Assembly (NCBI GenBank): GCA_016712505.1
Contig: JADJQY010000004.1
Location: 124,001 to 188,000 of the forward strand
Source: Candidatus Eiseniibacteriota bacterium
GTDB taxonomy: Bacteria > Eisenbacteria > RBG-16-71-46 > CAIMUX01
Length of the DNA: 64,000 bases
Direction: 5' to 3'
The notes below the pieces were generated by a model. The model had not been told where the DNA came from. It did no database searches and worked only from the letters and a program-made list of their open reading frames with translations. Made by a program: the position numbers and the translations under genes. How positions within the stretch are numbered: the stretch's first letter is position 1; the number at the start of each line of letters is the position of its first letter. Positions 27,681 through 35,862 of this stretch are shown here, piece by piece.

Positions 27681-28622
27681 TCACCTCCAGTTCCTGCCGA
27701 GCCAGACGACCGCCACGGTCACGGAGACGCCGAGCAGGCCGAGCGCGGGCCAGACGAGCGCGGCGAGGGACGAGGACGGCGGGTGCCCGTCCAGGGCGGC
27801 GCGGGCGCGCGCAAAGAGGATGGAAATCGCCGCGGCCACCGCCAGGCCCCAGAGCAACGTGCCGATACGGGCTCTCCCGGATCTCCCTCCCCCGGGGCGC
27901 GCATCCCACGGCAGTCCCTCCGGGGGGGCCAAGAGCCGAAGAATCAGTTTCCAGGCATCATAGTCCGCGAGCTTGTTCGGCGCGACGTTACGAGAGGTTT
28001 CCCAGTCGTAGAACTGGCGGAGGAAGCGAAGAAACTTGGCCTCGTCCCGGAAAGTTTCACGTGTGCTCCACTCGCCGTAGTCCGCGCGCAACCAGCCGCC
28101 GTTCCGGTAGCGAATCTCCGTGCCCCCCTCCTTGTGCGCGGTGCGAAAGATGGATCCTGCGCGCATCCTCCGCACGATCTCTTGCTGGATCGAGGGGACA
28201 TCGCCGAGGTGCGTTTCGGCGGACCGCGCCTGGGCGACGAGTTGCCGGTACCGATCCTCCGATCCCTCGGTCGCCGCCGGCGGACTGCCCGCCGCGAAGT
28301 CGCGGGTCCAGAACGAGAGCCACCGATCGAGCTCCGGTTGGAGCTGTGCGCTCGGCATGGGCACGGGTACGGGATGGGTCAACTCCGCCCGGAGCGAGTA
28401 GGCGTTGGTGGAGGCCATGGCGGCCTCGAAGCGGAGCCAGAACCGGTAGACCAGGCTCCCGGAGGGCATCGTGGCGGTCAGCGCGAACCTGGGCTCGTCC
28501 CGGACCTCCGCGAACAGCGCCATGAGGTCGCGTTCCAGCTGGAACTGGATCTCCTGCGGCGGCCGAGAGTCGCGGAAATGGATCACGCGGGTCGCGCCCG
28601 CCTGTTCGAATGTCGATGCCAT
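27681..28622 (-). CDS. Uncharacterised protein with a C-terminal membrane hairpin
   Basis: 313 residues from ATG 28622 (no strong ribosome-binding site; the same frame extends further upstream). The soluble N-terminal part (about 1-235) contains TRVIHFRDSRPPQEIQFQLE and FRDEAKFLRFLRQFYDWETS. Two hydrophobic helices near the C-terminus (about 255-272 and 285-305) suggest tail anchoring. I do not recognise a family. It ends 48 bp upstream of the ankyrin gene, so they are probably cotranscribed. Confidence 0.6.
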   Translation of the reverse strand: MASTFEQAGATRVIHFRDSRPPQEIQFQLERDLMALFAEVRDEPRFALTATMPSGSLVYRFWLRFEAAMASTNAYSLRAELTHPVPVPMPSAQLQPELDRWLSFWTRDFAAGSPPAATEGSEDRYRQLVAQARSAETHLGDVPSIQQEIVRRMRAGSIFRTAHKEGGTEIRYRNGGWLRADYGEWSTRETFRDEAKFLRFLRQFYDWETSRNVAPNKLADYDAWKLILRLLAPPEGLPWDARPGGGRSGRARIGTLLWGLAVAAAISILFARARAALDGHPPSSSLAALVWPALGLLGVSVTVAVVWLGRNWR

Positions 28623-28726
28623 CTCTGGGTTCGGTGGATACTCGCTTGATCTGACAGATTCGTGGTTTGCGATGCGAACTATGATACTACACGCGCTCTC
28701 CCGGCAGTCCTGCAGGCGCCCGCCGC

Positions 28727-28908
28727 CTAGCAGGCTGCTGAAAAACCGCTCTGCTGCGGTGAACGATCCTCTCGCTGCGGCGGGCGGGCTCGTCGCTGCG
28801 CTGCTCAACGTAGTACAGTGACTACGCTTGCGCTGCTCGCTCCTCGCGCGCCCGCCTCGCTTCGGTCTCGCTCACCTCGCGACGAGCGGTTTTTCAGCAC
28901 CCTGCTAG
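28727..28908. repeat. 182-bp palindromic MITE-like element with 25-bp terminal inverted repeats
   Basis: The left end, 28727-28751 (CTAGCAGGCTGCTGAAAAAC plus CGCTC), is repeated inverted at 28884-28908 with one mismatch. The inner sequence is itself largely self-complementary around a central CGTAGT-ACAGTG-ACTACG hairpin, so the element could fold into one long stem. It has no coding capacity of its own. The right end supplies the TAG stop codon of the adjacent secreted hydrolase gene. It resembles a non-autonomous insertion element. Confidence 0.75.
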
Positions 28909-30152
28909 TGCCGCAGGATCGGGCGGTTCAGGCGGATCAAGGTGGTCGTCCACCACCCGCTCGCACCCGCCGCGCGGGCGAAGTAGACCCCAGGAGGGGC
29001 GTCCCGGCCGCGAAGATCCCGCCCATCCCACTGGACGCTCGTGGAGGTGCGGAACTCCCCTGTGTGGATGACGCGCCCGGAGGAGTCGAAGATCTCCAGG
29101 GTCGCGGGAGCGATGCTCGCCCCGCTCCCCTGTTCAGAGGCAGGCTGGAAGTGCAGAGCCACCTCCCCGGTTGAAGGATTGGGAATGGCCCGAAGCTGGC
29201 CCGAGATCGGCTCCAGATCGGCGATCTCCGCCAGCGCGCATTGCTGCACGGCTGTCACCCGGGTGTCGTTCTCGACCAGGTCCTGGAACTCTTCCCACGC
29301 TCCGAGGTCGCCCGAAAGCTGCGCAGCAAGCCACGGCCGCAGAAACTCGATGGTGATCGCCTGTTGTTGCGCCCGCGAGAGGGTCGCGGGATCACACCCG
29401 CCTTCGCCAAGATTGCAGAGGAAGTTGTTCTCGCAGAACTGGCAGTGACTCGCCCCGGTGAGGTTGAGGTAGGTCTTGCACTCGGATGCGAGGGCCTCGT
29501 ACAGCGGGATCTGGTGCTGCGAGGGTGGAGTGACACAGTCGCGCGACCCGGCGAACAGGAGCGCGGGGATGGTGATCGTCCCGGCCGCAGCGATGGCCGA
29601 GGGGTTGGTCTCGGCGGCCGCGAAGTTGGCCAGGGCGGTGACCCCCGTCTGCTCCGCCGCGGCGAGGAAGCTGGCGCCGCCGCCCATCGAGTGCCCCATC
29701 ACGCAGGAGGTCGGAGCGACGTGCTGATAGAAGCGCGAGGCGGGTGCCGCTCCCTCCTGCTGGAGCTGAGTGACCAGGAACGCGAGGTCGCGCCCGAAGG
29801 CGAGGTGGTCGGGCGGAATGCCCCCTTCGGTCCGAGGGAGGGCGACGATGTACCCGGCCGGGACGACAGCGTTCGAGATCCAGTCGTAGTCTCCGGCGGA
29901 AATCAGGAAGCCGTGGCCGAAGGCGATCACCGGGAACTCACCCGGCGCCACCGGCTGGTTCTCTCCGCCGACGGCCGCGGGGTAGTAGACGTCGGTCGGC
30001 ACGGCACGGCCCCCGCGCGCCGGGTCGCTGTAGGTGACATTGATGTGACCAATGGCGAACTGGGCGTGCACGCTCCGGGGACAGAGCAGAACCCCGAGAA
30101 GGACTGCGATCATCACAAGGCGATGGATGCCTGGGGGGAGTGGCAGCAGCAC
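28905..30152 (-). CDS. Secreted alpha/beta hydrolase with C-terminal FlgD-like sorting domain
   Basis: 415 residues from GTG 30152, chosen for GGAGGA upstream and because it starts immediately before the signal peptide (ending SVHAQ). Hydrolase domain (about 30-310): VIAFGHGFLISAGDYDW (oxyanion region), nucleophile elbow VMGHSMGGGAS, IPALLFAGSRD (acid) and GASHCQF (His), resembling chlorophyllase/PAF-acetylhydrolase-like secreted esterases. Cys residues in CQFCENNFLCNLGEGGC suggest disulfides. The C-terminal domain (about 325-415) carries AIPNPSTGEVALHF, VQWDGRDLRG and PPGVYFARA. Substrate unknown. The stop codon lies inside the MITE-like repeat. Confidence 0.82.
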   Translation of the reverse strand: MLLPLPPGIHRLVMIAVLLGVLLCPRSVHAQFAIGHINVTYSDPARGGRAVPTDVYYPAAVGGENQPVAPGEFPVIAFGHGFLISAGDYDWISNAVVPAGYIVALPRTEGGIPPDHLAFGRDLAFLVTQLQQEGAAPASRFYQHVAPTSCVMGHSMGGGASFLAAAEQTGVTALANFAAAETNPSAIAAAGTITIPALLFAGSRDCVTPPSQHQIPLYEALASECKTYLNLTGASHCQFCENNFLCNLGEGGCDPATLSRAQQQAITIEFLRPWLAAQLSGDLGAWEEFQDLVENDTRVTAVQQCALAEIADLEPISGQLRAIPNPSTGEVALHFQPASEQGSGASIAPATLEIFDSSGRVIHTGEFRTSTSVQWDGRDLRGRDAPPGVYFARAAGASGWWTTTLIRLNRPILRH

Positions 30153-30295
30153 AGGTTCCTCCGGGTGTTGTCGGACGTCTCGGCCGAGTAGGTGAGTGTA
30201 CCGCGAATCGGGGTGGAGGGTGAGTTCGCTAGGCACGGCGGCCAGGGTGGATTAGCTTCTGCGGACCGGGTCAAGATCCGAGCGAGGAGAGTTCC

Positions 30296-30982
30296 GTGAC
30301 GGAGGAGCCGATCCTGCGCCTGCGGCAGGTGTCGAAGTCGTATGCCCAGGACGGAGGAGAGCGGCGGTTCGCGCTGCGCTCGGCGTCGCTCGACGTGCCG
30401 CGGGGGCGGAAGATCGCGATCATCGGCCGGAGCGGCAGCGGGAAGTCGACCTTGTTGCACCTCGCCGCCGGAATCGACCTGCCGACCGAGGGGACGGTCG
30501 AGATCGCGGGCCAGGACGTGGGTCGGATGAACGACCGAGAGCGGACCTTGCTGCGGCGGGACGCGGTCGGGCTGGTCTTCCAGTTCTTCTACCTGCTTCC
30601 ACACCTGAACGTGCGCGACAACGTCGCGCTCCCCTCCCTGATCGCGGGCGCACCGTGGCGCGAAATCGAGGCGCGAGCGCGGGAGCTGCTCACCCGCGTC
30701 GGCCTGGAAGACCGGGCGCTGGATTCTGCGCAGAAGCTCTCCGGGGGCGAGATGCAGCGGGTGGCGATCTGTCGCGCGCTGCTGCGGCGACCGGGACTCC
30801 TGCTGGCGGATGAGCCGACGGGAAACCTGGACGACGAGAACGGGCGGGCGGTGATGGACCTGCTCCTTTCCCTGGTGGATGCCGAGGGGAGCACGCTGGT
30901 CTACGTGACCCACAGCCTGGAGCTGGCGGGCCTGGCCGACGAGGTGTGGCGGCTGCACAGCGGCCTGTTGGAACGGGCCTGA
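30296..30982 (+). CDS. ABC transporter ATP-binding protein, LolD/MacB type
   Basis: 228 residues: Walker A GRSGSGKST, Q-loop VFQFFYLLPHLNV, signature LSGGEMQRVAICRALL, Walker B LLLADEPTGNLD and H-loop VTHS. The LADEPTGNLD form is typical of LolD/MacB-class ATPases that drive mechanotransmission rather than import. GTG 30296 follows GAGGAG. The stop overlaps the permease start by one base (TGATG). Confidence 0.93.
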   Translation: MTEEPILRLRQVSKSYAQDGGERRFALRSASLDVPRGRKIAIIGRSGSGKSTLLHLAAGIDLPTEGTVEIAGQDVGRMNDRERTLLRRDAVGLVFQFFYLLPHLNVRDNVALPSLIAGAPWREIEARARELLTRVGLEDRALDSAQKLSGGEMQRVAICRALLRRPGLLLADEPTGNLDDENGRAVMDLLLSLVDAEGSTLVYVTHSLELAGLADEVWRLHSGLLERA

Positions 30983-33543
30983 TGCCGCGCCTGTTCCTCG
31001 CAACCTTGGCAGGGCAGTTGACCCGGGGCAAGGCACTCTACGCGCTCACGGTGCTGGGTGTGGCACTGGGCGTCGCCTCGGTGCTCTGCATCCAGATTCT
31101 CAATCGGAACGCGCTCGGCGCCTTCCAGGGCGGAATCGCGGCCGTGAGTGGCGATGCCGATCTGTCGATCACGGGTCGCGCACCAACCCTGCCGGACTCG
31201 GTCTACCCCGGGGTCCTGGGGACGCCGGGCGTCGCCTCCGCCTGGCCTCTGGTGCGGACCCACGTGGCGCTGGCGGGACGAAACGACGACTACCTGGAGA
31301 TCATCGGAGCGGATTTCTTCGCACCGGTCCGCTTTCCGATCGAGACGGAGACCGCGCGTGCGGGCGCGCCGGAAGATCGATCGCGCGACCTGGATCTCGC
31401 AGGGGCCTTGCGGACCCCGGGCTGGGTCGCGATCTCCCCTGCCCTGGCGCGGGAGCTGGCGCTCTCGATCGGAGACTCGCTGCGGGTGTCGAGTGGCGCG
31501 CGGTGGGCGCGGCTGACCGTGGGAGCCTTGGTCGACTTCCAGCGCTACACCCCGACGGCAAGCCGGAAGATCGCCTTGATGGACATCGCGCAGGCGCAGG
31601 CCCTGGTGGGACGACGAGGCGAGATCGATCAGATCGACGTGCGGGCGCTCGAAGGCGTCGACCCGGCGGCACTGGCGACGGCGCTCACGGCGCGACTGGG
31701 ACCGGGCGTGCAGGTGTTGACCCCGGAGCAGCGTCGGCGTCAGGGCGAAGGTCTGCTCGCGGCGTTTCGGCTGAACCTGACCGCGCTCAGCCTGATCAGC
31801 CTCTTCGTCGGCCTCTTCCTGGTCTACACCAGCACGCAGGCTTCGCTGCTCCGTCGGCGCCTGGAGTTCGGCCTGCTGCGCTCCCTGGGCGCGACGCGCC
31901 GCCAGGTCGCGGGGATGATCCTGGGCGAGGTGGCGCTTCTGGGCGGACTCGGCACGGCCCTGGGAATTCCGCTCGGCTACGCCGCGGCCAATGCCAACGT
32001 GCGCGTGGTGAGCGCGACCTTGACCAACATCTATCTGCTGGACGAGATCGAGCGACTGCGCCTGCCGCCGATGCTGCTCCTGCTCGCCATCGGCATCGGG
32101 CTGGCCGGGGTGCTGCTCGGCGCGCTGCTCCCGACGCTGGACATGAGTCGTCGCGACGTGCGCGGATTGCTGGTGGCGTTTACCCTGCGCGAGCGGGTCA
32201 CGGGACTGGCTCCCACCCTGGCCCGCACGGGGGTCCTGGGCCTGGCCGCGACGCTGCTCTGGTTTCTGCTCCTCGGTCGTGAGTGGAAGCCGGCCGGGTT
32301 CGTGCTCGCCCTCGCCCTGGTGCTCAACCTGCCGCTCTTCACCCCGCTCCTGATCTCCACCCTCTGCGGACGGATCCAACCGCGCAGCTTCGGACTGGCG
32401 ATGAGTCTGAAGGGGCTGGCCATGCGTCTGCAGACCACCGCCTTCGCGATCGCAGCGCTGGCCGTCGCCGTGACGATGCTGGTGGGGATCACGCTGCTCA
32501 TCGGGAGCTTCAGGCGAACGGTCGAGACCTGGGTGGGGGTTTCGCTCCAGGCGGACATCTACATCACGACCCCCTCGTGGGCACGCGCTGGAGCCGACGC
32601 GACGCTGAGCCCCGCCCTGACGGAGTCGCTCGCCGGCTTCCCGGGCGTCCGCGCGGTGGATCGCCTGCGACAGATCCCGGCCACGACTCTCGAGGGCCGA
32701 ACGATTCGCCTGGCCGGAATCGCGGTCGGGCTGCCGGGCGGCGAGAACCGCTATCCGCTGCTCGACGGCGACCCGAAGACGATCGAGGCGGCGCTCCGCG
32801 GCGGCGCCTGCGTCATCAGCGAACCTCTGGCGCGGAAAACCGGGCTGGCCCGGGGTGATTCTCTCCGTCTCCACGGCCCGCGCGGCCCGCTGGCGATTCT
32901 GATCGCCGGGATCTCCTACGACTACTCGACCGAGGGAGGGGCAGCGGTGATCGACCTCGAGCGGGTCGGCGCGCTCTTCGGCCCGGGTCCGATCAACAAC
33001 ATTGCGCTGTATCTGGAGCCCGGCCTCGACGCGGAGGACACGGCCGATCGGCTGAAAGCGCGGTTCGCCGGGGCCCCGCTCGAGATCCGGAGCAATCGGA
33101 GGTTGCGGGAAGAGGTGTTCGCCATCTTCGACCAGACCTTCGCCATCACCCGGATCCTCCAGGGGATGAGCCTGCTGATCGCCGCGACCGGGATCGCGCT
33201 CACCCTGCTGGTGCTGGCGCGGGAGCGGGTCTCCGAGCTAGCGCTCTACCGCTCGCTCGGAGCGGTGCGCGGCCAGGTTTTCCGGCTCTTCGTCGGCGAG
33301 GGAGTCGGGATCGGGCTGCTCGGCCTGGTGTTGGGCTGGATCGGCGGGATCGGACTGGCGTTGATCCTGGTCTTCGTCATCAATCGCGCCTGGTTCGGCT
33401 GGACGATCCGCTGGAACTGGCCCTGGCTGGCCCTCGCCCAGCAAGCTGCGACCATTCTGGCGGTCGCCTTCCTGGCCAGCCTCTACCCGGCGCTGCGCGC
33501 CAGTCGCACACCGGCACAGGAGTTGTCCCGTGATGATCTGTAG
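30982..33543 (+). CDS. FtsX/MacB-type ABC transporter permease
   Basis: 853 residues with two copies of the FtsX-like unit. The N-terminal membrane helix (ALYALTVLGVALGVASVLCI) is followed by a periplasmic domain (about 40-265) and three membrane helices including LISLFVGLFLVYTSTQASLL. More helices in the middle precede a second periplasmic domain and a final FtsX block (LLVLARERVSELALYRSLGA, then GEGVGIGLLGLVLGWIGGIG). With the ATPase upstream and the AttH-like gene downstream it forms the conserved AttEFGH/lipoprotein-export-like arrangement. It probably moves lipid or lipoprotein cargo across the envelope (inference). Confidence 0.9.
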   Translation: MPRLFLATLAGQLTRGKALYALTVLGVALGVASVLCIQILNRNALGAFQGGIAAVSGDADLSITGRAPTLPDSVYPGVLGTPGVASAWPLVRTHVALAGRNDDYLEIIGADFFAPVRFPIETETARAGAPEDRSRDLDLAGALRTPGWVAISPALARELALSIGDSLRVSSGARWARLTVGALVDFQRYTPTASRKIALMDIAQAQALVGRRGEIDQIDVRALEGVDPAALATALTARLGPGVQVLTPEQRRRQGEGLLAAFRLNLTALSLISLFVGLFLVYTSTQASLLRRRLEFGLLRSLGATRRQVAGMILGEVALLGGLGTALGIPLGYAAANANVRVVSATLTNIYLLDEIERLRLPPMLLLLAIGIGLAGVLLGALLPTLDMSRRDVRGLLVAFTLRERVTGLAPTLARTGVLGLAATLLWFLLLGREWKPAGFVLALALVLNLPLFTPLLISTLCGRIQPRSFGLAMSLKGLAMRLQTTAFAIAALAVAVTMLVGITLLIGSFRRTVETWVGVSLQADIYITTPSWARAGADATLSPALTESLAGFPGVRAVDRLRQIPATTLEGRTIRLAGIAVGLPGGENRYPLLDGDPKTIEAALRGGACVISEPLARKTGLARGDSLRLHGPRGPLAILIAGISYDYSTEGGAAVIDLERVGALFGPGPINNIALYLEPGLDAEDTADRLKARFAGAPLEIRSNRRLREEVFAIFDQTFAITRILQGMSLLIAATGIALTLLVLARERVSELALYRSLGAVRGQVFRLFVGEGVGIGLLGLVLGWIGGIGLALILVFVINRAWFGWTIRWNWPWLALAQQAATILAVAFLASLYPALRASRTPAQELSRDDL

Positions 33544-34723
33544 TCGGCGGCGATCCGAGGTGGTGGTCGCGTCCCTGCTCGCCCTCGTGCTCGGGGTCGG
33601 CGCGATCGCCAGCGGGGGGACGAGCGAGGATGTCTGGCAGGCAGCCGATCCGACGTACGTCTGGGCCTTCCCGCGCGATCACCACGCCCACACCGGGTAT
33701 CGCACCGAGTGGTGGTACTTCACCGGCAACCTCACATCTCCCGAGGGTCGGCGCTTCGGGTATCAGTTCACCCTCTTTCGGATCGCCTTGAGCCCGGACT
33801 CGCTCCCCCTCGCCTCCGACTGGGCGAGCAGCGACCTGGTGATGGGACACGCCTCGATCAGCGACCTGGATCGGAGCGCGCATCGGTTCAGCGAATTGCT
33901 CTATCGAGCCACCCCGTTTCTCGGCGGCTTTCCCCCTGAAGGCTCGCCGCTTCTCGCCTGGAGCCGCGCCCCGGTCGGCACCAACGGCCGCTGGAGTGTG
34001 CGCTGGAGCGGCAACGGGTTCGACTTCACCATGCGCGATGATGCGCAGCGGATCGCGTTTGACCTGCACACCACGGCCACCAAGCCTCTCGCCTATCAGG
34101 GACCAAACGGATTCAGCCGCAAGGGCGAGGCTCCGGACGCGGCCAGCCAGTACTATTCGTTCACGCGTCTGGCTACCGAGGGGATGCTCGCGCTCGACGG
34201 TGTCGAGCACGAGGTCTCGGGCTCGAGCTGGATGGACAAGGAGTTCGGCTCGAACCAGCTCGCCTCCAACCAGGTCGGCTGGGATTGGTTCAGCCTGCAA
34301 CTGGACGACGGGCGCGATCTGATGCTCTATCGTTTGCGCACCAGCACCGAGCCGGGTCCGGTGCGCGCCGACGACTTCACCCGAGGGACCGTGATCGCGC
34401 AGGATGGCTCGGTCCGATACCTGGTGCCCGCTGACTGGACCCTCTCCCACACCGACACGTGGCTCAGCCCCCGCACCAAAGCGCGCTATCCGATGGGCTG
34501 GGAAATCGAGATCCCTTCCGAGCGGCTCGCGCTCACCGTCACACCTTTGATGCTGGAGCAAGAGAATGTGGGAAGCCTGAGCGGCGGAATCTACTACTGG
34601 GAGGGCGCGGTGGCGGTACGTGGAGGAACGGGGCGTGGGCGGGTTCTGCCGGCTCAGAAGCCCATCGGGCGAGGCTACGTCGAACTCACCGGCTATGGGC
34701 AGGGCAATCGGCCGCCAATCTAG
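33530..34723 (+). CDS. AttH/CrtC-like lipocalin-domain secreted hydrolase
   Basis: 397 residues with a signal peptide (about 1-29). Family hallmarks: WAFPRDHHAHTGYRTEWWYF, TGNLTSPEGRRFGYQFTLFR, VMGHASISDL, SGSSWMDKEFGSNQL and GWDWFSLQLDDGRDLMLYRL, typical of the AttH/hydroxyneurosporene-synthase-like double-barrel family. It starts at GTG 33530 behind AGGAG inside the end of the permease gene (14-nt overlap), so it is coupled to the transporter. It may process or bind the transported hydrophobic molecule. Confidence 0.9.
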   Translation: MMICSRRRSEVVVASLLALVLGVGAIASGGTSEDVWQAADPTYVWAFPRDHHAHTGYRTEWWYFTGNLTSPEGRRFGYQFTLFRIALSPDSLPLASDWASSDLVMGHASISDLDRSAHRFSELLYRATPFLGGFPPEGSPLLAWSRAPVGTNGRWSVRWSGNGFDFTMRDDAQRIAFDLHTTATKPLAYQGPNGFSRKGEAPDAASQYYSFTRLATEGMLALDGVEHEVSGSSWMDKEFGSNQLASNQVGWDWFSLQLDDGRDLMLYRLRTSTEPGPVRADDFTRGTVIAQDGSVRYLVPADWTLSHTDTWLSPRTKARYPMGWEIEIPSERLALTVTPLMLEQENVGSLSGGIYYWEGAVAVRGGTGRGRVLPAQKPIGRGYVELTGYGQGNRPPI

Positions 34724-35274
34724 GGTTGGCTGGAGCGGAGGACGGTGCGATACCGATCGAGCAGGGGCTCGCTCAGCGCGTCGCCAAAGTCTCTGAGCCA
34801 ACGTTCCACGTAGTCATGTTGCACGCCTGGGTTCTTGATGAGCACCACGCGTACGTCCTCCAGATCGCGTGGGCGTCCGGAAACGATTTTGTGAATGAGC
34901 AGATCCTCGACCGAAGCAAACGCCACAGCTTCCCCGCCAACCGTTCGAAAGACGACTCGTGCAATCGCGATCTGCTCATACGGGGAGTGCGACAGGATCA
35001 TATCCACGCGAATTCCGGTCGCAGGATCAGCAGAGGGCAAGACGAAGGTCGCGGGCACGAACTCCGCGGGATCGACGAGCGGTTCGAGCCCGAGCTTGCC
35101 CACGAGCGCGAGCAGGTCGTCAAGCCGCTCCGGACCGACGCCCACCGTGACGTCGATGTCCTTGGTCAGGCGCGGCTCTCCATGGACCAGCACCGCCTGC
35201 CCGCCGATGATCATGTAGGGGATGTCGGCCGCTGTGAGCGCACTACCGAGCCGGGCGATCAGTTCAGCGAACAT
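34720..35274 (-). CDS. Nucleotidyltransferase-fold protein of a two-gene TA-like module
   Basis: 184 residues. ADIPYMIIGGQAVLVHGEPR, then LTKDIDVTVGV is the GG..A......R.T.DID nucleotidyltransferase core seen in AbiEii/DUF6036-like proteins, with the catalytic Asp pair in DID. VEDLLIHKIVSGRPRDLEDV is the usual second motif. ATG 35274 lies inside the end of the upstream partner gene (11-nt overlap). It may modify a partner RNA or protein as part of a defence or toxin-antitoxin system (inference). Its stop overlaps the convergent AttH gene stop through a shared CTAG. Confidence 0.8.
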   Translation of the reverse strand: MFAELIARLGSALTAADIPYMIIGGQAVLVHGEPRLTKDIDVTVGVGPERLDDLLALVGKLGLEPLVDPAEFVPATFVLPSADPATGIRVDMILSHSPYEQIAIARVVFRTVGGEAVAFASVEDLLIHKIVSGRPRDLEDVRVVLIKNPGVQHDYVERWLRDFGDALSEPLLDRYRTVLRSSQP

Positions 35275-35524
35275 GGTTGATGGCACGCGCCCAGCGGATG
35301 TCGACTTCGATGCTGTCGATATCGGCTCTGATTGCGCTGGACGAAACGTCCCGCGCCTCCTGCCACAGCGCCTCGACGATCGCCAGGTTCCGTTCGAAAT
35401 CAGGAGGCCAGCGCTCGATCTCTGAGCGTTCAAACTCGGCCAATCTCCGGGAGTCTTTGATCACGACGGGAGCCTCCAGTAGATCTACTCCCATGAGCAT
35501 ACGTCCGCGCGGTCTCCCCGTCAT
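35264..35524 (-). CDS. Small helical partner of the nucleotidyltransferase
   Basis: 86 residues from ATG 35524 (AGGGAAGG upstream; ATG 35500 or 35494 are alternatives). Content: EFERSEIERWPPDFERNLAI, then VEALWQEARDVSSS, then SIEVDIRWARAINHVR. Small helical proteins of this kind are often encoded just upstream of nucleotidyltransferases. The overlap with the enzyme gene indicates co-translation. Function unknown. Confidence 0.65.
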   Translation of the reverse strand: MTGRPRGRMLMGVDLLEAPVVIKDSRRLAEFERSEIERWPPDFERNLAIVEALWQEARDVSSSAIRADIDSIEVDIRWARAINHVR

Positions 35525-35691
35525 CGGCCTTCCCTGCAGTCGACAGACCCTAGAGGGTTGGAACAGGAACGCGGCCGGACCCTGACGGGGCGGACGAAGG
35601 GCTCCCGCCGGTTCAAAATGCTCCGCAGACTCCGGATAACCAGGGCTCGCTCCGCAGGTGTCAGCCCTTCGTTGACTTCGGGGCACATCAT
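35521..35691 (-). CDS. Possible 56-residue leader ORF of the nucleotidyltransferase module
   Basis: A short frame beginning MMCPEVNEGLTPAERALVIR, then SLRSILNRREPF. It ends in TGA that overlaps the ATG of the next gene (ATGA), which is the pattern of a coupled operon. The first 30 residues look protein-like and helical; the rest is Arg/Pro rich. There is no clear ribosome-binding site. It may be a real small gene or chance. Confidence 0.3.
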   Translation of the reverse strand: MMCPEVNEGLTPAERALVIRSLRSILNRREPFVRPVRVRPRSCSNPLGSVDCREGR

Positions 35692-35862
35692 ATTGAGATG
35701 ATTTCAATCAATCTACTCTGCGCAATCGAATTGAGCCATCTGCCAGACTCTCCCCGGGGAGAGTGGCGCGCCTGCCCATGGCCGCCGGCCGCGAGAGGAG
35801 ATGCGCCAGGCGGGACGACCGCCCAGAGCGAAGCTTGGATGCCAAGACGCTTGGGCGCCGGA
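35692..35862. other. Short intergenic stretch between the nucleotidyltransferase module and the REC-GGDEF-EAL gene
   Basis: About 170 bp, locally AT-rich near 35690-35730 (TTTCAATCAATCTACTC), a reasonable site for the module promoter reading leftwards. No gene seen. Confidence 0.3.
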
